The translations under genes were made by a program, and so were the position numbers. DNA of 64,000 nucleotides from an uncultured Alphaproteobacteria bacterium (GTDB taxonomy: Bacteria; Pseudomonadota; Alphaproteobacteria; Rs-D84), in NCBI GenBank assembly GCA_949156565.1, contig CASCZI010000005.1:62001-126000 (forward strand), given 5' to 3'. Shown here piece by piece: positions 43,705 to 52,390 of this stretch. The notes under the pieces are model-generated. The model was not told where the DNA came from and ran no database searches. It was given only the letters and a program-made list of their open reading frames with translations. How positions within the stretch are numbered: the first letter of the stretch is position 1; each line of letters opens with the position of its first letter.

Positions 43705-44526
43705 ATGTCTGTTTCAATAGACCAAGTATTTGTAAAACAATTCGAAGCGGATGTTCATTTGGCATATCAACAGATGGGCACCAAATTGCGTTCGACAGTA
43801 CGCAGTAAATCAGGCGTCGTAGGTATGTCTACGACATTTCAAAAGGTTGGCCGCGGTACCGCCAGCACGAAATCGCGTCATGGTATTGTACCGGTTATGA
43901 ATTTGAATCACGAACCGGTGGAATGCGTCTTGCAAGATTATTATGCCGGTGATTGGGTTGATGCATTGGATGAATTAAAGACCAATGTTGATGAACGTCG
44001 TGTGGTTGCATCGGCCGGGGCATATGCATTGGGGCGCAAAACCGACGAATTGATTGTCGATGCAATGAATATGGCCACTGTATCCACCGGTGATTATACA
44101 ACAATCTTGAGCAAGGATTTGATTCTGGGGGCGGTTGAAAAGTTGAACGAAAAAGATGTTCCAGATGATGGACGTCGATTTGCCGTGGTTGGTGTTCAAC
44201 AATGGAATCAATTGCTGGGGATTGAAGAATTTGTATCTGCCGATTATGTCGGTGATGAAAAACCGTTCTTGAATGGGGCCGAAGCGCGTAAATGGTTGGG
44301 CATCACATGGGTGTTGTACAACGGTTTACCAGTAGATGGGACAGAACGTGATTGCTTTGTCTATCATACGTCGGCGATTGGTCATGCATGCGGTCAAGAA
44401 GTTAAATCGGATATCACATGGCATGGGGAACGTGCGGCACATTTTGTTAGCAACAGCATGTCCCAGGGTGCGGTTTTGATTGATGGTGATGGGATCGTAC
44501 GTTTGAAATGCAAAGAAAATGCATAA
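43705..44526 (+). CDS. Phage major capsid protein
   Basis: A 273-residue protein of the capsid class found with short-tail phages of Alphaproteobacteria; it begins MSVSIDQVFVKQFEADVHLAYQQ, a common opening for this family, and shows the even, domain-spanning pattern with no signal or membrane segment. A good ribosome site (aaaggaag) precedes it. Position after the scaffold and before a small capsid-linked gene supports the call. Length is short compared with T7 gp10 (about 345). Confidence 0.8.
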   Translation: MSVSIDQVFVKQFEADVHLAYQQMGTKLRSTVRSKSGVVGMSTTFQKVGRGTASTKSRHGIVPVMNLNHEPVECVLQDYYAGDWVDALDELKTNVDERRVVASAGAYALGRKTDELIVDAMNMATVSTGDYTTILSKDLILGAVEKLNEKDVPDDGRRFAVVGVQQWNQLLGIEEFVSADYVGDEKPFLNGAEARKWLGITWVLYNGLPVDGTERDCFVYHTSAIGHACGQEVKSDITWHGERAAHFVSNSMSQGAVLIDGDGIVRLKCKENA

Positions 44527-44553
44527 AATTAAAATAACCAAAGGAATAAATAA

Positions 44554-44808
44554 ATGGCTTTTCAGAACAAAAATTTGTCGGTCATCGCATACGCGAACGG
44601 GTTTACGCTGTGGCATTACAGTGCAAATGAAACGTTGGCAACGATTTCTGCGACGGGTTATTTTAATGATGTCAAAACACTGATGAATGTCGGTGATATT
44701 GTGATCATCAATGGATCAGACAATACAACCATTAAAAAGATCAATATTACAGAACCGGGTAATGTAACGGTACAGGCCTTGGCGGGGACAGCGTCTTCGG
44801 CATCATAA
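44554..44808 (+). CDS. Small capsid-associated phage protein
   Basis: An 84-residue beta-rich protein (MAFQNKNLSVIAYANGFTLW...) typically found directly after the capsid gene in alphaproteobacterial phage clusters; possibly a decoration or head-stabilising protein. The function is inferred from position. Ribosome site aaagga is 12 bases ahead. Confidence 0.6.
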   Translation: MAFQNKNLSVIAYANGFTLWHYSANETLATISATGYFNDVKTLMNVGDIVIINGSDNTTIKKINITEPGNVTVQALAGTASSAS

Positions 44809-44821
44809 GGTATCAATGCAA

Positions 44822-44855
44822 TATTGGGGAATAGACATGATGTCGTTCCCCAATA
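44822..44855 (+). promoter_or_regulatory. Perfect 9-bp hairpin between capsid and tail genes
   Basis: tattgggga (44822-44830) pairs with tccccaata (44847-44855). A second, shorter stem (aaggc/gcctt, 44869-44889) followed by eight T holds the ribosome site of the next gene in its loop. Together they could lower read-through or translation of the tail genes. Confidence 0.45.
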
Positions 44856-44894
44856 CACAAGTGATTTTAAGGCAAGGGGGGAGGCCTTTTTTTT

Positions 44895-45413
44895 ATGTTA
44901 ACGAAAATAGATTTATGTTCGATGGCGCTCTTAAAATTGGGCGAGGCACCGATTCAATCATTGACGGATGATACGGCTGCGGCCCAATTGGGGCGTACAA
45001 TGGCCGATCCGGTGATTGAAACGCTGTTAACGATGCATCCATGGCGGTTTGCATGCAAAATGTATGATTTAAAGAAAAACACCGAAGAATATCTGCAGTT
45101 GCCATCTGATATCTTACGTGTTTTGAAATGCGATGGTCAAATTGTGGGTGACAAAATTTATTCCAATGCAGATCACGTGACCATATGGGCAATTGCGCGC
45201 ATGCCGGTAGAAACGTTCCCCAGTTATTTTGTTACATTGGTGGTGACAAAATTAGCCATGGAATTTTGTATTCCCTTGTTGGGGGATCAGACGGTAATGA
45301 GGATGTTATTAGCCCTGTATGAATCAGAACTGCAGACGGCAAAATTTATTGACAGTACAATTTCATCATCAACGCCAATTGCGGATTTTTCATTGATCAG
45401 TTCGCGGTTTTGA
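44895..45413 (+). CDS. Tail tubular protein A (T7 gp11-like)
   Basis: A 172-residue protein with the family text MALLKLGEAPIQSL, DDTAAAQLGRTMADPVIETLL and HPWRFACK near the N-terminus, which identify the gatekeeper/adaptor ring between portal and nozzle in podoviruses. The gene starts directly after an eight-T run and precedes the tail tubular B gene by 25 bases. Confidence 0.8.
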   Translation: MLTKIDLCSMALLKLGEAPIQSLTDDTAAAQLGRTMADPVIETLLTMHPWRFACKMYDLKKNTEEYLQLPSDILRVLKCDGQIVGDKIYSNADHVTIWAIARMPVETFPSYFVTLVVTKLAMEFCIPLLGDQTVMRMLLALYESELQTAKFIDSTISSSTPIADFSLISSRF

Positions 45414-45438
45414 TAAAACACATGGGGGTATGTGAACA

Positions 45439-47151
45439 ATGGGAAATTTTATAAAAACACAAAATTCGTTTGCCAGTGGTGAGGTGTCGCCAGAATTTCT
45501 GGCCCGTGAAGATATCAATGGTTTATCACGATTAGAAAATATGGATGTATTGGGGGCCGGTGGATTACGTCGACGACGGGGATTGGCACCGGTGGCGGAC
45601 CTTTATGATGCGATGCGCCTTATTCCATTTATTGTGTCCGAAGACCAACGGTATATCTTGGTGCTAAGTGCGGGACATTTAGAGGTGTACAGTGGATCGA
45701 CCATGTATCAAGATCTATTGGTGCCGTGGAAGGATAAAGATTTACCACAACTGCAATACGCCCAACGATTTGGCACCATTATTTTTGTGCATCCAGATTA
45801 TCAACCCCATGTTTTATCCAAAGGGGAAACCCGGTTCGAGTTAAATGTGTTTAACTTTGCGATCAATGATAATATGACCAAAAATATTCCGTTTATGCGG
45901 TTTGATGATGCAGACGGAGTTAAAATCACCCTGACACCAAGCAACAGCGGCAGTAATTTTGCCACGTTAACAACAAATAAACCCTTTTGGCAAAAGAGCA
46001 ATGTTTATGGACGTTTATTTATGTTGGGGATGCAATGGGTTGTTACAGAATATGTTAGTCCAACTGTCGTTGTGGCGGGTGTGAATGGTGGTTTTAATAT
46101 GCCCAGTAATCCGATTAGTGACTGGAAAGAAGCGGCATTTAGTAATCGCCGTGGATGGCCATGCAGCATTACGTTTCACCAAAATCGCTTGGTCTTTGGT
46201 GGGTCAAAATCATGGCCCAGTGGGGTGTGGATGTCACAGGTGGGGCGCCACAATAATTTTAGTGTGGGGACCGGTTTAGATGACGAAGCAATATTTATCA
46301 CACTGATATCTGAACAGCGTCAACAGATTTGCACTGTGGTCAGCAGTGATAACTTGCAAATTCTAACATCGGTTGGTGAATGGGCCATTTCCAGCAAGCC
46401 ATTGACACCATCATCGGTAGACATAAAGCAGCACACAGATGTAGGCAGTGTTTCATCCCGTTATCTGCCGCCCCAAAAGATCGAAGGATCGACCGTATTT
46501 ATTTCTAAGAATGGCAAAGATATTCGCGAATTAATCTTGGATGAATTGGGGGAAAATTACAGCGCCACAGATTTATGCGCCCTGTCAAAGCATTTAATGC
46601 AAGATCCGATTGATTTGGCATATAACGATGATACGCATCAGTTGTTTGTCGTCATGGCCAATGGTGATATGGCGGTATTAAACAAGAATTCATCACTGGG
46701 GATTTCTGCATGGAGTGTATATAAAACCCAGGGAAAGTTTTTAAGTGTGACGGTTATGGATGGCGAAACATATGTTGCGGTAAAGCGCGAAGATGAATAC
46801 AAATTAGAAAAATTTTCAGATACATCAATGATTGATGGTGGGGAATTTGGATTTTCGTTCACGGTATCATCTTTGCCGTTACGGTCCGGGGGGCATGCCC
46901 CCAAAAAAGTTCGGGTACGTAAAATCGGCCTGCGGGTATTAAAAACAAAATCTGTTTTTATCAATGGGCGTCGTGTCGCATTACCCAATGAAGTATATGC
47001 ACCCGAACATCCAGGATATTCAGGAGACATTAGCGTCGATTTCTTAGGGACAAATCCCGATACGATGCAGCCCCTCTGGACGGTGCAGAGCAGTGACGCA
47101 TTACCCGTAACGATTTTATCAGTAACCACCAGTGGTTGGTATTTAATCTAA
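45439..47151 (+). CDS. Tail tubular protein B (T7 gp12-like nozzle)
   Basis: A 570-residue, beta-rich protein opening with QNSFASGEVSPEF and RLENMDVLGAGGLRRRRGL, the conserved start of podoviral nozzle proteins. Further family text is FHQNRLVFGGSKSWPSGVWMSQVG in mid-protein. It is shorter than T7 gp12 (about 794) but complete. Together with tail tubular A it forms the short tail through which DNA leaves the particle. Confidence 0.85.
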   Translation: MGNFIKTQNSFASGEVSPEFLAREDINGLSRLENMDVLGAGGLRRRRGLAPVADLYDAMRLIPFIVSEDQRYILVLSAGHLEVYSGSTMYQDLLVPWKDKDLPQLQYAQRFGTIIFVHPDYQPHVLSKGETRFELNVFNFAINDNMTKNIPFMRFDDADGVKITLTPSNSGSNFATLTTNKPFWQKSNVYGRLFMLGMQWVVTEYVSPTVVVAGVNGGFNMPSNPISDWKEAAFSNRRGWPCSITFHQNRLVFGGSKSWPSGVWMSQVGRHNNFSVGTGLDDEAIFITLISEQRQQICTVVSSDNLQILTSVGEWAISSKPLTPSSVDIKQHTDVGSVSSRYLPPQKIEGSTVFISKNGKDIRELILDELGENYSATDLCALSKHLMQDPIDLAYNDDTHQLFVVMANGDMAVLNKNSSLGISAWSVYKTQGKFLSVTVMDGETYVAVKREDEYKLEKFSDTSMIDGGEFGFSFTVSSLPLRSGGHAPKKVRVRKIGLRVLKTKSVFINGRRVALPNEVYAPEHPGYSGDISVDFLGTNPDTMQPLWTVQSSDALPVTILSVTTSGWYLI

Positions 47152-47173
47152 ATAAAACATAAAGGAGAAAAAA

Positions 47174-47521
47174 ATGGGACAGGTCGTATCCGATGTAACA
47201 GAAATTTTGGATTATAAAAAAGCCAAAAAAGAAGCCAAAAAAGAAAAAAATCAAATTATGCAACAGATTGCAGAAGATGAAAAAAATAAAACAAATCTAG
47301 TTAAAAAGACTTTGGCGGCCCAGCGTGCCAGATATGGTGCTGCCGGTATGAGTGGCAAAGGCATGACCGAAGAGGCGGTGTTAAAACGTCTGCGTGAAGA
47401 AACAGAAGAACCCTTTAACGAGAAAAAAAGAACAAATTTGAACAAATACAACAGTATCAATGTTAAAAAACCAAATCTGTTTAAAAAATTGGTATCGCGG
47501 TTTGAAGAATTGGTGGGATAA
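47174..47521 (+). CDS. Small Lys-rich phage protein, possible internal virion protein
   Basis: A 115-residue, highly charged helical protein with a conserved-looking RARYGAAGMSGKGMTEEAVLKRL centre. In related clusters a small protein of this kind follows the nozzle gene. The text suits an internal or ejection protein, but this is inferred. Ribosome site aaaggaga. Confidence 0.5.
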   Translation: MGQVVSDVTEILDYKKAKKEAKKEKNQIMQQIAEDEKNKTNLVKKTLAAQRARYGAAGMSGKGMTEEAVLKRLREETEEPFNEKKRTNLNKYNSINVKKPNLFKKLVSRFEELVG

Positions 47522-47553
47522 ATATGGGACATGTTTGTTAAATAAAATGTGCA

Positions 47554-48189
47554 ATGATGACAGATTACTTTGAATTTCTGGACGCGTGGAACGAATTGTT
47601 GGGGCATAAAACGCCGGTTCATCACCAAAAGATTATGGAATTTTTGGTCAATGTATTGGATCAGCCCCCACGCCGTGGGTTATTAACGGCATTTCGGCAT
47701 TCGGGAAAATCGACCGTTGTGGGGATTTTTGCCGCAGCAACATTGTATATGCGGCCACAAACCCGTATTATGATTTTGTCCGCAGAAAGTGTCTTGGCAT
47801 CACGTATGGTCACGCATGTGCGGCATATTCTGGAAAACCACCCCATGTGCACCCATATGGTGCCAGAGGTGAAAAAGGAATGGGGGACACATAAAATTAC
47901 GATTAATCGGCCCATTGGGATACGCGAACCATCGGTCATATGCCAGGGTATTCATGGTAATATCACCGGTGCACGGGCCGATTTAATTATTTGTGATGAT
48001 GTCGAAGTTCCCAATACCAGCAATACCGCCGCCAAGCGATCGGCCCTGCGCGAGAGGTTACGTGAATTGGATTTTATTTTGGGGCCGGGCGGGGCAATGA
48101 TCTATATTGGGACGCCACACACGATGGATACCATTTATCGCACGGATGATATCAAAGAAGATGGCACAGATATTGTGCCATCATTGTAA
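47554..48189 (+). CDS. Terminase large subunit, N-terminal ATPase fragment
   Basis: A 211-residue fragment holding the whole packaging ATPase: Walker A-like AFRHSGKSTVVG (about residues 46-57), Walker B LIICDDVE (about 146) and the coupling motif MIYIGTPHT (about 180). It ends at a stop soon after DTIYRTDDIKEDGTDIV. The nuclease half lies 3.3 kb downstream at 51518 on the same strand. The text TDIV at the end and SDMV at the start of the second half look like the same positions, so little or nothing is missing. Confidence 0.8.
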   Translation: MMTDYFEFLDAWNELLGHKTPVHHQKIMEFLVNVLDQPPRRGLLTAFRHSGKSTVVGIFAAATLYMRPQTRIMILSAESVLASRMVTHVRHILENHPMCTHMVPEVKKEWGTHKITINRPIGIREPSVICQGIHGNITGARADLIICDDVEVPNTSNTAAKRSALRERLRELDFILGPGGAMIYIGTPHTMDTIYRTDDIKEDGTDIVPSL

Positions 48190-48194
48190 ATAAA

Positions 48195-48878
48195 CTATTT
48201 TTTTGTGGCCACAGGCGGTCGGTTCGCGGGCGCATCTTTGATACTGCTGACAAAAATACGCAGGCGGGATAACAATTCTTCGCCCGCCGTTCCAAACATT
48301 GGCAGGTATGTTTCGTATTCGGGCATGTCCGCCTGAAGCTGGGCGCGGGATCGATCCGACAATGGGGCATCCAACAGGTCGGTTGCCACTTTCCATAAAA
48401 AATAGGCGCGGTATGTTTGGGACACCAAATCCCATTTTTCCAAAAGTTCTGGTTTTTTGGCCAACGCGGCGCGAATGCCAACCAACCATTCTTCGCCGAA
48501 TTTACGTACAACCTTTAATGATTGAATGCGTGTCAATCCAGATTGATCAGGTGTGAATTCATGAATACCGTTTTCCAATTCGCGCCATTCATCCGGGGTT
48601 AGGGGGATAGTTGCGGCGGTGTCGGCCATCATCCCGCCATAGGGTAATAAATCGCGGTTGATTGAATCCATCGGGGTTCGCCCCGATCGCAGGTTTTCAA
48701 TATGCAACGCCAATAATTTTCCCGTGGGTAATTTACGTAATTCATCCATGACGTCCGGTGTCGCTTCGGCCATAAAGACACGATTGACCGCGGCCCACCC
48801 GCCAAAAATGACATGTTGTTGACGGTACAGGTTTAATAACCGTTGCGCTGTTATAACTGTGTCTTGATTCATCCCCAT
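48195..48878 (-). CDS. Hypothetical protein within the terminase insert
   Basis: A 227-residue soluble, helical protein (MGMNQDTVITAQRLLNLYRQQH...; the Met at residue 3 is an alternative start). It ends in a Pro/Lys tail. No family recognised. It lies on the minus strand with the double-HTH gene and dnaB, between the two terminase halves, and its stop is five bases from the end of the first half. Confidence 0.55.
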   Translation of the reverse strand: MGMNQDTVITAQRLLNLYRQQHVIFGGWAAVNRVFMAEATPDVMDELRKLPTGKLLALHIENLRSGRTPMDSINRDLLPYGGMMADTAATIPLTPDEWRELENGIHEFTPDQSGLTRIQSLKVVRKFGEEWLVGIRAALAKKPELLEKWDLVSQTYRAYFLWKVATDLLDAPLSDRSRAQLQADMPEYETYLPMFGTAGEELLSRLRIFVSSIKDAPANRPPVATKK

Positions 48879-48895
48879 GTCCCCCCGTGTGTTCG

Positions 48896-49903
48896 TTATT
48901 CCATAACGATCATAACAACCCGGTGCATGGTCGGGGCGGTAATTTTTTCATCCGGGCCCATGACATGACCATAAACCTTGCCGCGGGTATCAACCCGAAC
49001 CATTGCCACATGGGCGGTGACGTCCGTATCTGTATCCAGTGTATCAAAATCGGTATCGATACAGACCGCCATATCCCCCGGTGTGGCCGGAATTTGGGCG
49101 TCTGCAAACATATAGCAGTTTTCAGGCATCATTGATCCCATGCGTTTGACATTGGGTACCACGGCATAGATGCCCGGGCGCCCTTCGAGTGACATGGGGG
49201 CCACAATCATGGTTTTGTCGGATTTTTTAAAGGCGATGGATTTGCCCGACGGGGTACCGAATACCGGGACCAATTTTTTACGTGCACTGTCATATAATTT
49301 TGCGCCGTATAAACTGCCGTGCATATCGATGCCGGACATCGGACTGCCGGGTTCAAGAACAGATTTAACGCGTTCTTTGACCTTGCTGATTTGTTTGTTT
49401 AATTCGCCCGATTTATAAAGTTTGACGATTTCTTCGAACATATCGCTGACGTTATAGCCAAAAGATGATGCCAAAGGTTCAATTTCGTTTTCATAGACTT
49501 CGCGTTGGCCCACCTCTATCTTATGATAAACGGACAGGGTCATCCCGGCATCTTTGGCGGCCTGGGCAATTGTTTTTCCGGATTTTTGCCGGATTTTACG
49601 CAAACCACTGCCAAATACTTTCAAACCACTGCCTTCGTTATCGGTCAGACGGCGGCGAATCTCGCTCTGCCAGGCGTCGGCAACGTCATCTGATTCTTTG
49701 ATAAAGATGTCTGATAATTTGCAGCCTAAAATTCTGCAGATATTAAGTAATTGTTTCTGATTCAGGCGGCGTACACCTTTTTCAATCTTGGACACCGCCG
49801 ATAACGACAGGTGCGTTTGGCGGGCCAATTCGGTCATTTTCATGCCGGCCGCCAGACGGATGTTTCGGATGTTATTTGGGAAAATTATTTCTTCTTGGGC
49901 CAT
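48896..49903 (-). CDS. Double helix-turn-helix regulator with S24-like C-terminus
   Basis: A 335-residue protein with two XRE-type HTH domains: NIRNIRLAAGMKMTELARQT with SAVSKIEKG (about residues 10-48), and LRKIRQKSGKTIAQAAKDAG with VYHKIEVGQRE (about 101-138). The C-terminal ~120 residues read like a LexA/S24 fold (RMGSMMPENCY, TPGDMAVCID), with a possible nucleophilic Ser but no clear catalytic Lys. Two DNA-binding domains in one chain are uncommon. An inverted repeat just upstream may be its operator. It is a good candidate controller of the surrounding particle genes. Confidence 0.7.
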   Translation of the reverse strand: MAQEEIIFPNNIRNIRLAAGMKMTELARQTHLSLSAVSKIEKGVRRLNQKQLLNICRILGCKLSDIFIKESDDVADAWQSEIRRRLTDNEGSGLKVFGSGLRKIRQKSGKTIAQAAKDAGMTLSVYHKIEVGQREVYENEIEPLASSFGYNVSDMFEEIVKLYKSGELNKQISKVKERVKSVLEPGSPMSGIDMHGSLYGAKLYDSARKKLVPVFGTPSGKSIAFKKSDKTMIVAPMSLEGRPGIYAVVPNVKRMGSMMPENCYMFADAQIPATPGDMAVCIDTDFDTLDTDTDVTAHVAMVRVDTRGKVYGHVMGPDEKITAPTMHRVVMIVME

Positions 49904-49924
49904 CGTCTGATCTCCTTGGTATTT

Positions 49925-49945
49925 ATTGACAAAAGAATAGTCAAT
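49925..49945. promoter_or_regulatory. Inverted repeat attgac-N9-gtcaat upstream of the double-HTH gene
   Basis: Perfect 6-bp arms at 49925-49930 and 49940-49945 lie about 25 bases ahead of the regulator's start codon (minus strand), overlapping the likely promoter (ttgact on the minus strand). Confidence 0.45.
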
Positions 49946-49971
49946 TTTTCAACCAATGGCAAGTGAAATAA

Positions 49972-51519
49972 TTATAAATCGTCGGGAACGGCATCCATGT
50001 CGGGCATATCCACGGGCGTGTCGTATGATGATGGCGGGGTGGATGCGGCCGGCGTGTCAAATGAATTGGCACCGCGGGCCTCAAATTCATCAAGATTATC
50101 GAATAAACTGTAATCGCCAAAGAATGCCATATGCACGGTTTCGGGACGTCCATGACGGTTTTTACCGATGATAACATCGGCCTTGCCACGGGCACGTTCC
50201 AGCCGTTTTTCCCACGATTCAACCATTGTGGTGTTGGTGGTGTTGGACAGACGCTGGGACGGATCACGATTTTCCAGGTAATATTCTTCGCGGTACGTAA
50301 ACATGACCAAGTCGGCGTCCTGTTCGATGGATCCCGATTCGCGCAGGTCGGCCAATTGGGGGCGTTTATCATCGCGGGATTCAACACTGCGCGATAACTG
50401 GGACAGGGCGATGACCGGCACATCCAATTCCTTGGCCAACATTTTAAGGCCCCGGGTAATTTCGGAAATTTCTTGGACCCGGTTATCGTTGCGTCGGCCC
50501 CCGGGTGATGTCATTAATTGCAGGTAATCGATAACAATTAATGCAATGCCGCCCGATTTCCGTGCCAGACGCCGCGCACGCGTACGCAGCATGGGAACCG
50601 ACATCCCGGGCGTATCATCGATATACAACGGAACCTTGCCGATGGCGGCACTATACTGGGACATTTTTAAGAAGTCTTCGTCCGTCAAGTTTCCTTCGCG
50701 CATGGCGGATGCCGGCACCTTGGATTGCGAAGACAAAACACGCGCAGCCAATTGGGATGCGGACATTTCAAGACTAAAAAATGCGACCGCCCCCTTGTAC
50801 TTTGGGTTGGCGCGACCATATAAAATGGCGTTGGCGGCGTTAAAGGCAATATTCATTGCCAATGTTGTTTTTCCCATCGCCGGGCGGCCCGCGATAATGA
50901 TCAAATCACTGTGGTGCAGGCCACTGATGGATTTATCCAATGCATCAAGTCCCGTTGTCAAACCCGATAGTTTGCCGTCGGCCTTGTATGCAATTTCCGC
51001 CTCTGCCAGGGCATCGCCCAACGCGGCGGCGATGGATGTAACCTCTCGCTCGGCGGCGCCGGCGGTCGATAGATCAAAGAGTTTTTGTTCCGCCACCTCT
51101 ATCTGGGATGTGACGGGATTGTCCAAATCTTCGACATAGGCGGCGTCTGTGATCGATTGACCGATATTAATTAATTCACGTCGCAGGGCGTTTTCATACA
51201 CGATACGGCCGTATTGATCAACGTTGACGACCGTTGCGCCGGCACCGGCCAATTGCGTTAGGTAATCCACCCCGCCCACAGTGTCCAGGGTACCTTGCTG
51301 TTCAAGGTAATTTTTGGCCGTAATGATGTCAAATGGAATACCGGCCGAAAATTGACGCAACGCCAGACGATAAATTTCTTGGTGGGCGGGATGTGAAAAG
51401 TGTTCGGCCGTTAAAAATTCCGATACCCGTTCCAGTGCCCGGTTATTCATTAAAACCGCGGCCAGAACCGCCTGTTCGGCGTCCAGGTTTGTCGGTAAAG
51501 TTTTGGGAGTAAAGTCCAT
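49972..51519 (-). CDS. dnaB: Replicative DNA helicase
   Basis: A 515-residue hexameric helicase that unwinds the replication fork. Start chosen at MDFTPKTLPTN (ATG 51517-51519); the open frame runs 40 codons further but without family text. Seen: the N-terminal DAEQAVLAAVLMN, Walker A AGRPAMGKTTLA, FFSLEMSA, Walker B LIVIDYLQLM and DLRESGSIEQDADLVMF with KNRHG near the end. It looks like a normal chromosomal DnaB with a long acidic tail, not a phage helicase. Its start codon overlaps, on the other strand, the start codon of the terminase nuclease half, so its promoter must lie inside that gene. Confidence 0.95.
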   Translation of the reverse strand: MDFTPKTLPTNLDAEQAVLAAVLMNNRALERVSEFLTAEHFSHPAHQEIYRLALRQFSAGIPFDIITAKNYLEQQGTLDTVGGVDYLTQLAGAGATVVNVDQYGRIVYENALRRELINIGQSITDAAYVEDLDNPVTSQIEVAEQKLFDLSTAGAAEREVTSIAAALGDALAEAEIAYKADGKLSGLTTGLDALDKSISGLHHSDLIIIAGRPAMGKTTLAMNIAFNAANAILYGRANPKYKGAVAFFSLEMSASQLAARVLSSQSKVPASAMREGNLTDEDFLKMSQYSAAIGKVPLYIDDTPGMSVPMLRTRARRLARKSGGIALIVIDYLQLMTSPGGRRNDNRVQEISEITRGLKMLAKELDVPVIALSQLSRSVESRDDKRPQLADLRESGSIEQDADLVMFTYREEYYLENRDPSQRLSNTTNTTMVESWEKRLERARGKADVIIGKNRHGRPETVHMAFFGDYSLFDNLDEFEARGANSFDTPAASTPPSSYDTPVDMPDMDAVPDDL

Positions 51520-52369
51520 GTCCGATATGGTATATAAAAAATTTACTTTTTCAACGCCTTTTTTACGGGGGTATAAACAATTACGCATTCCGATTGTCGA
51601 TAACGACGGAAATCCCGCGTGGCCCGATGTTTTCCCCATGGAAAAAATAGAAGAATTGCGTCAAACCGTGGGTGCACGTCATTTTTCGGCCCAGATGATG
51701 TTAAATTACGTGGCGGCGGACCGAACACGGTTGGATCCGGGGGCGTTGCATGTCTATGATCATGAATTTGATGTCCGCACGGGACGTATTGGCGATGTCA
51801 TCATAACCGGGGCGGCGGTTTATTGGGATCCCGCCGGGGGACGTGCCCGTGGCGATGCCAGTGTGTGCGTCTTGATTTATCGTGATGACAAGAACAGGCG
51901 TGTTTTTGTTCATGACATTATGTACATGATTGTTGACGATAACGATCTGCATCCGTTGGGTCATCAATGTGATCAGGTGTTGGATTTTCTGGGGCGTCAT
52001 GGATTGCGTCGGGTGGCGGTTGAAACAAATGGTATTGGCAATGCATTGCCGGAAATCATGCGTGACACCGCCAAGCGGCGTGGTATGGCCATTCATGTAA
52101 CCAAAGTGACGAATTCACAAAACAAAGAAACACGTATTTTGGATGCGATTGAACCCATTTTAAGCACGGGACGTCTGTACATGCACAATCGGGTCCGGAC
52201 CAGTTTGCTGTGTGCGGAAATGATGGAATGGACCCCGATTGGTGGGGCGGTGCATGATGATGGGTTGGATGCATTGGCGGGGGCGATACGGATAACGCCC
52301 GCCCCGGTGCATGCCGGTGGCATTGGGCCCCCGCGGGTTTATAACGCCACGACCAATTTCAAAATTTAA
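51518..52369 (+). CDS. Terminase large subunit, C-terminal nuclease fragment
   Basis: A 283-residue fragment with the RNase-H-like nuclease that cuts packaged DNA. The three acidic metal ligands are all visible: Asp in VYWDPAGG (about residue 104), Glu in VAVETNG (about 168) and Asp in HDDGLDALAGA (about 253). The text before them (TPFLRGYKQLRIPI, AWPDVFP) is what normally follows the ATPase in an unsplit terminase. The ATG on 51518 has its own ribosome site (gggag at 51505-51509) inside the dnaB gene, so separate translation is possible. Confidence 0.8.
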   Translation: MSDMVYKKFTFSTPFLRGYKQLRIPIVDNDGNPAWPDVFPMEKIEELRQTVGARHFSAQMMLNYVAADRTRLDPGALHVYDHEFDVRTGRIGDVIITGAAVYWDPAGGRARGDASVCVLIYRDDKNRRVFVHDIMYMIVDDNDLHPLGHQCDQVLDFLGRHGLRRVAVETNGIGNALPEIMRDTAKRRGMAIHVTKVTNSQNKETRILDAIEPILSTGRLYMHNRVRTSLLCAEMMEWTPIGGAVHDDGLDALAGAIRITPAPVHAGGIGPPRVYNATTNFKI

Positions 52370-52390
52370 TGAACCAAAGGAAAAATAAAA

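Noticed and set aside
49972-51519. dnaB as a phage-encoded helicase of the particle cluster
   Set aside because: Length, motifs and long acidic tail fit a normal chromosomal DnaB, it lies on the opposite strand, and T7-like phages use a primase-helicase instead. Absence of a second dnaB in the genome would confirm this.
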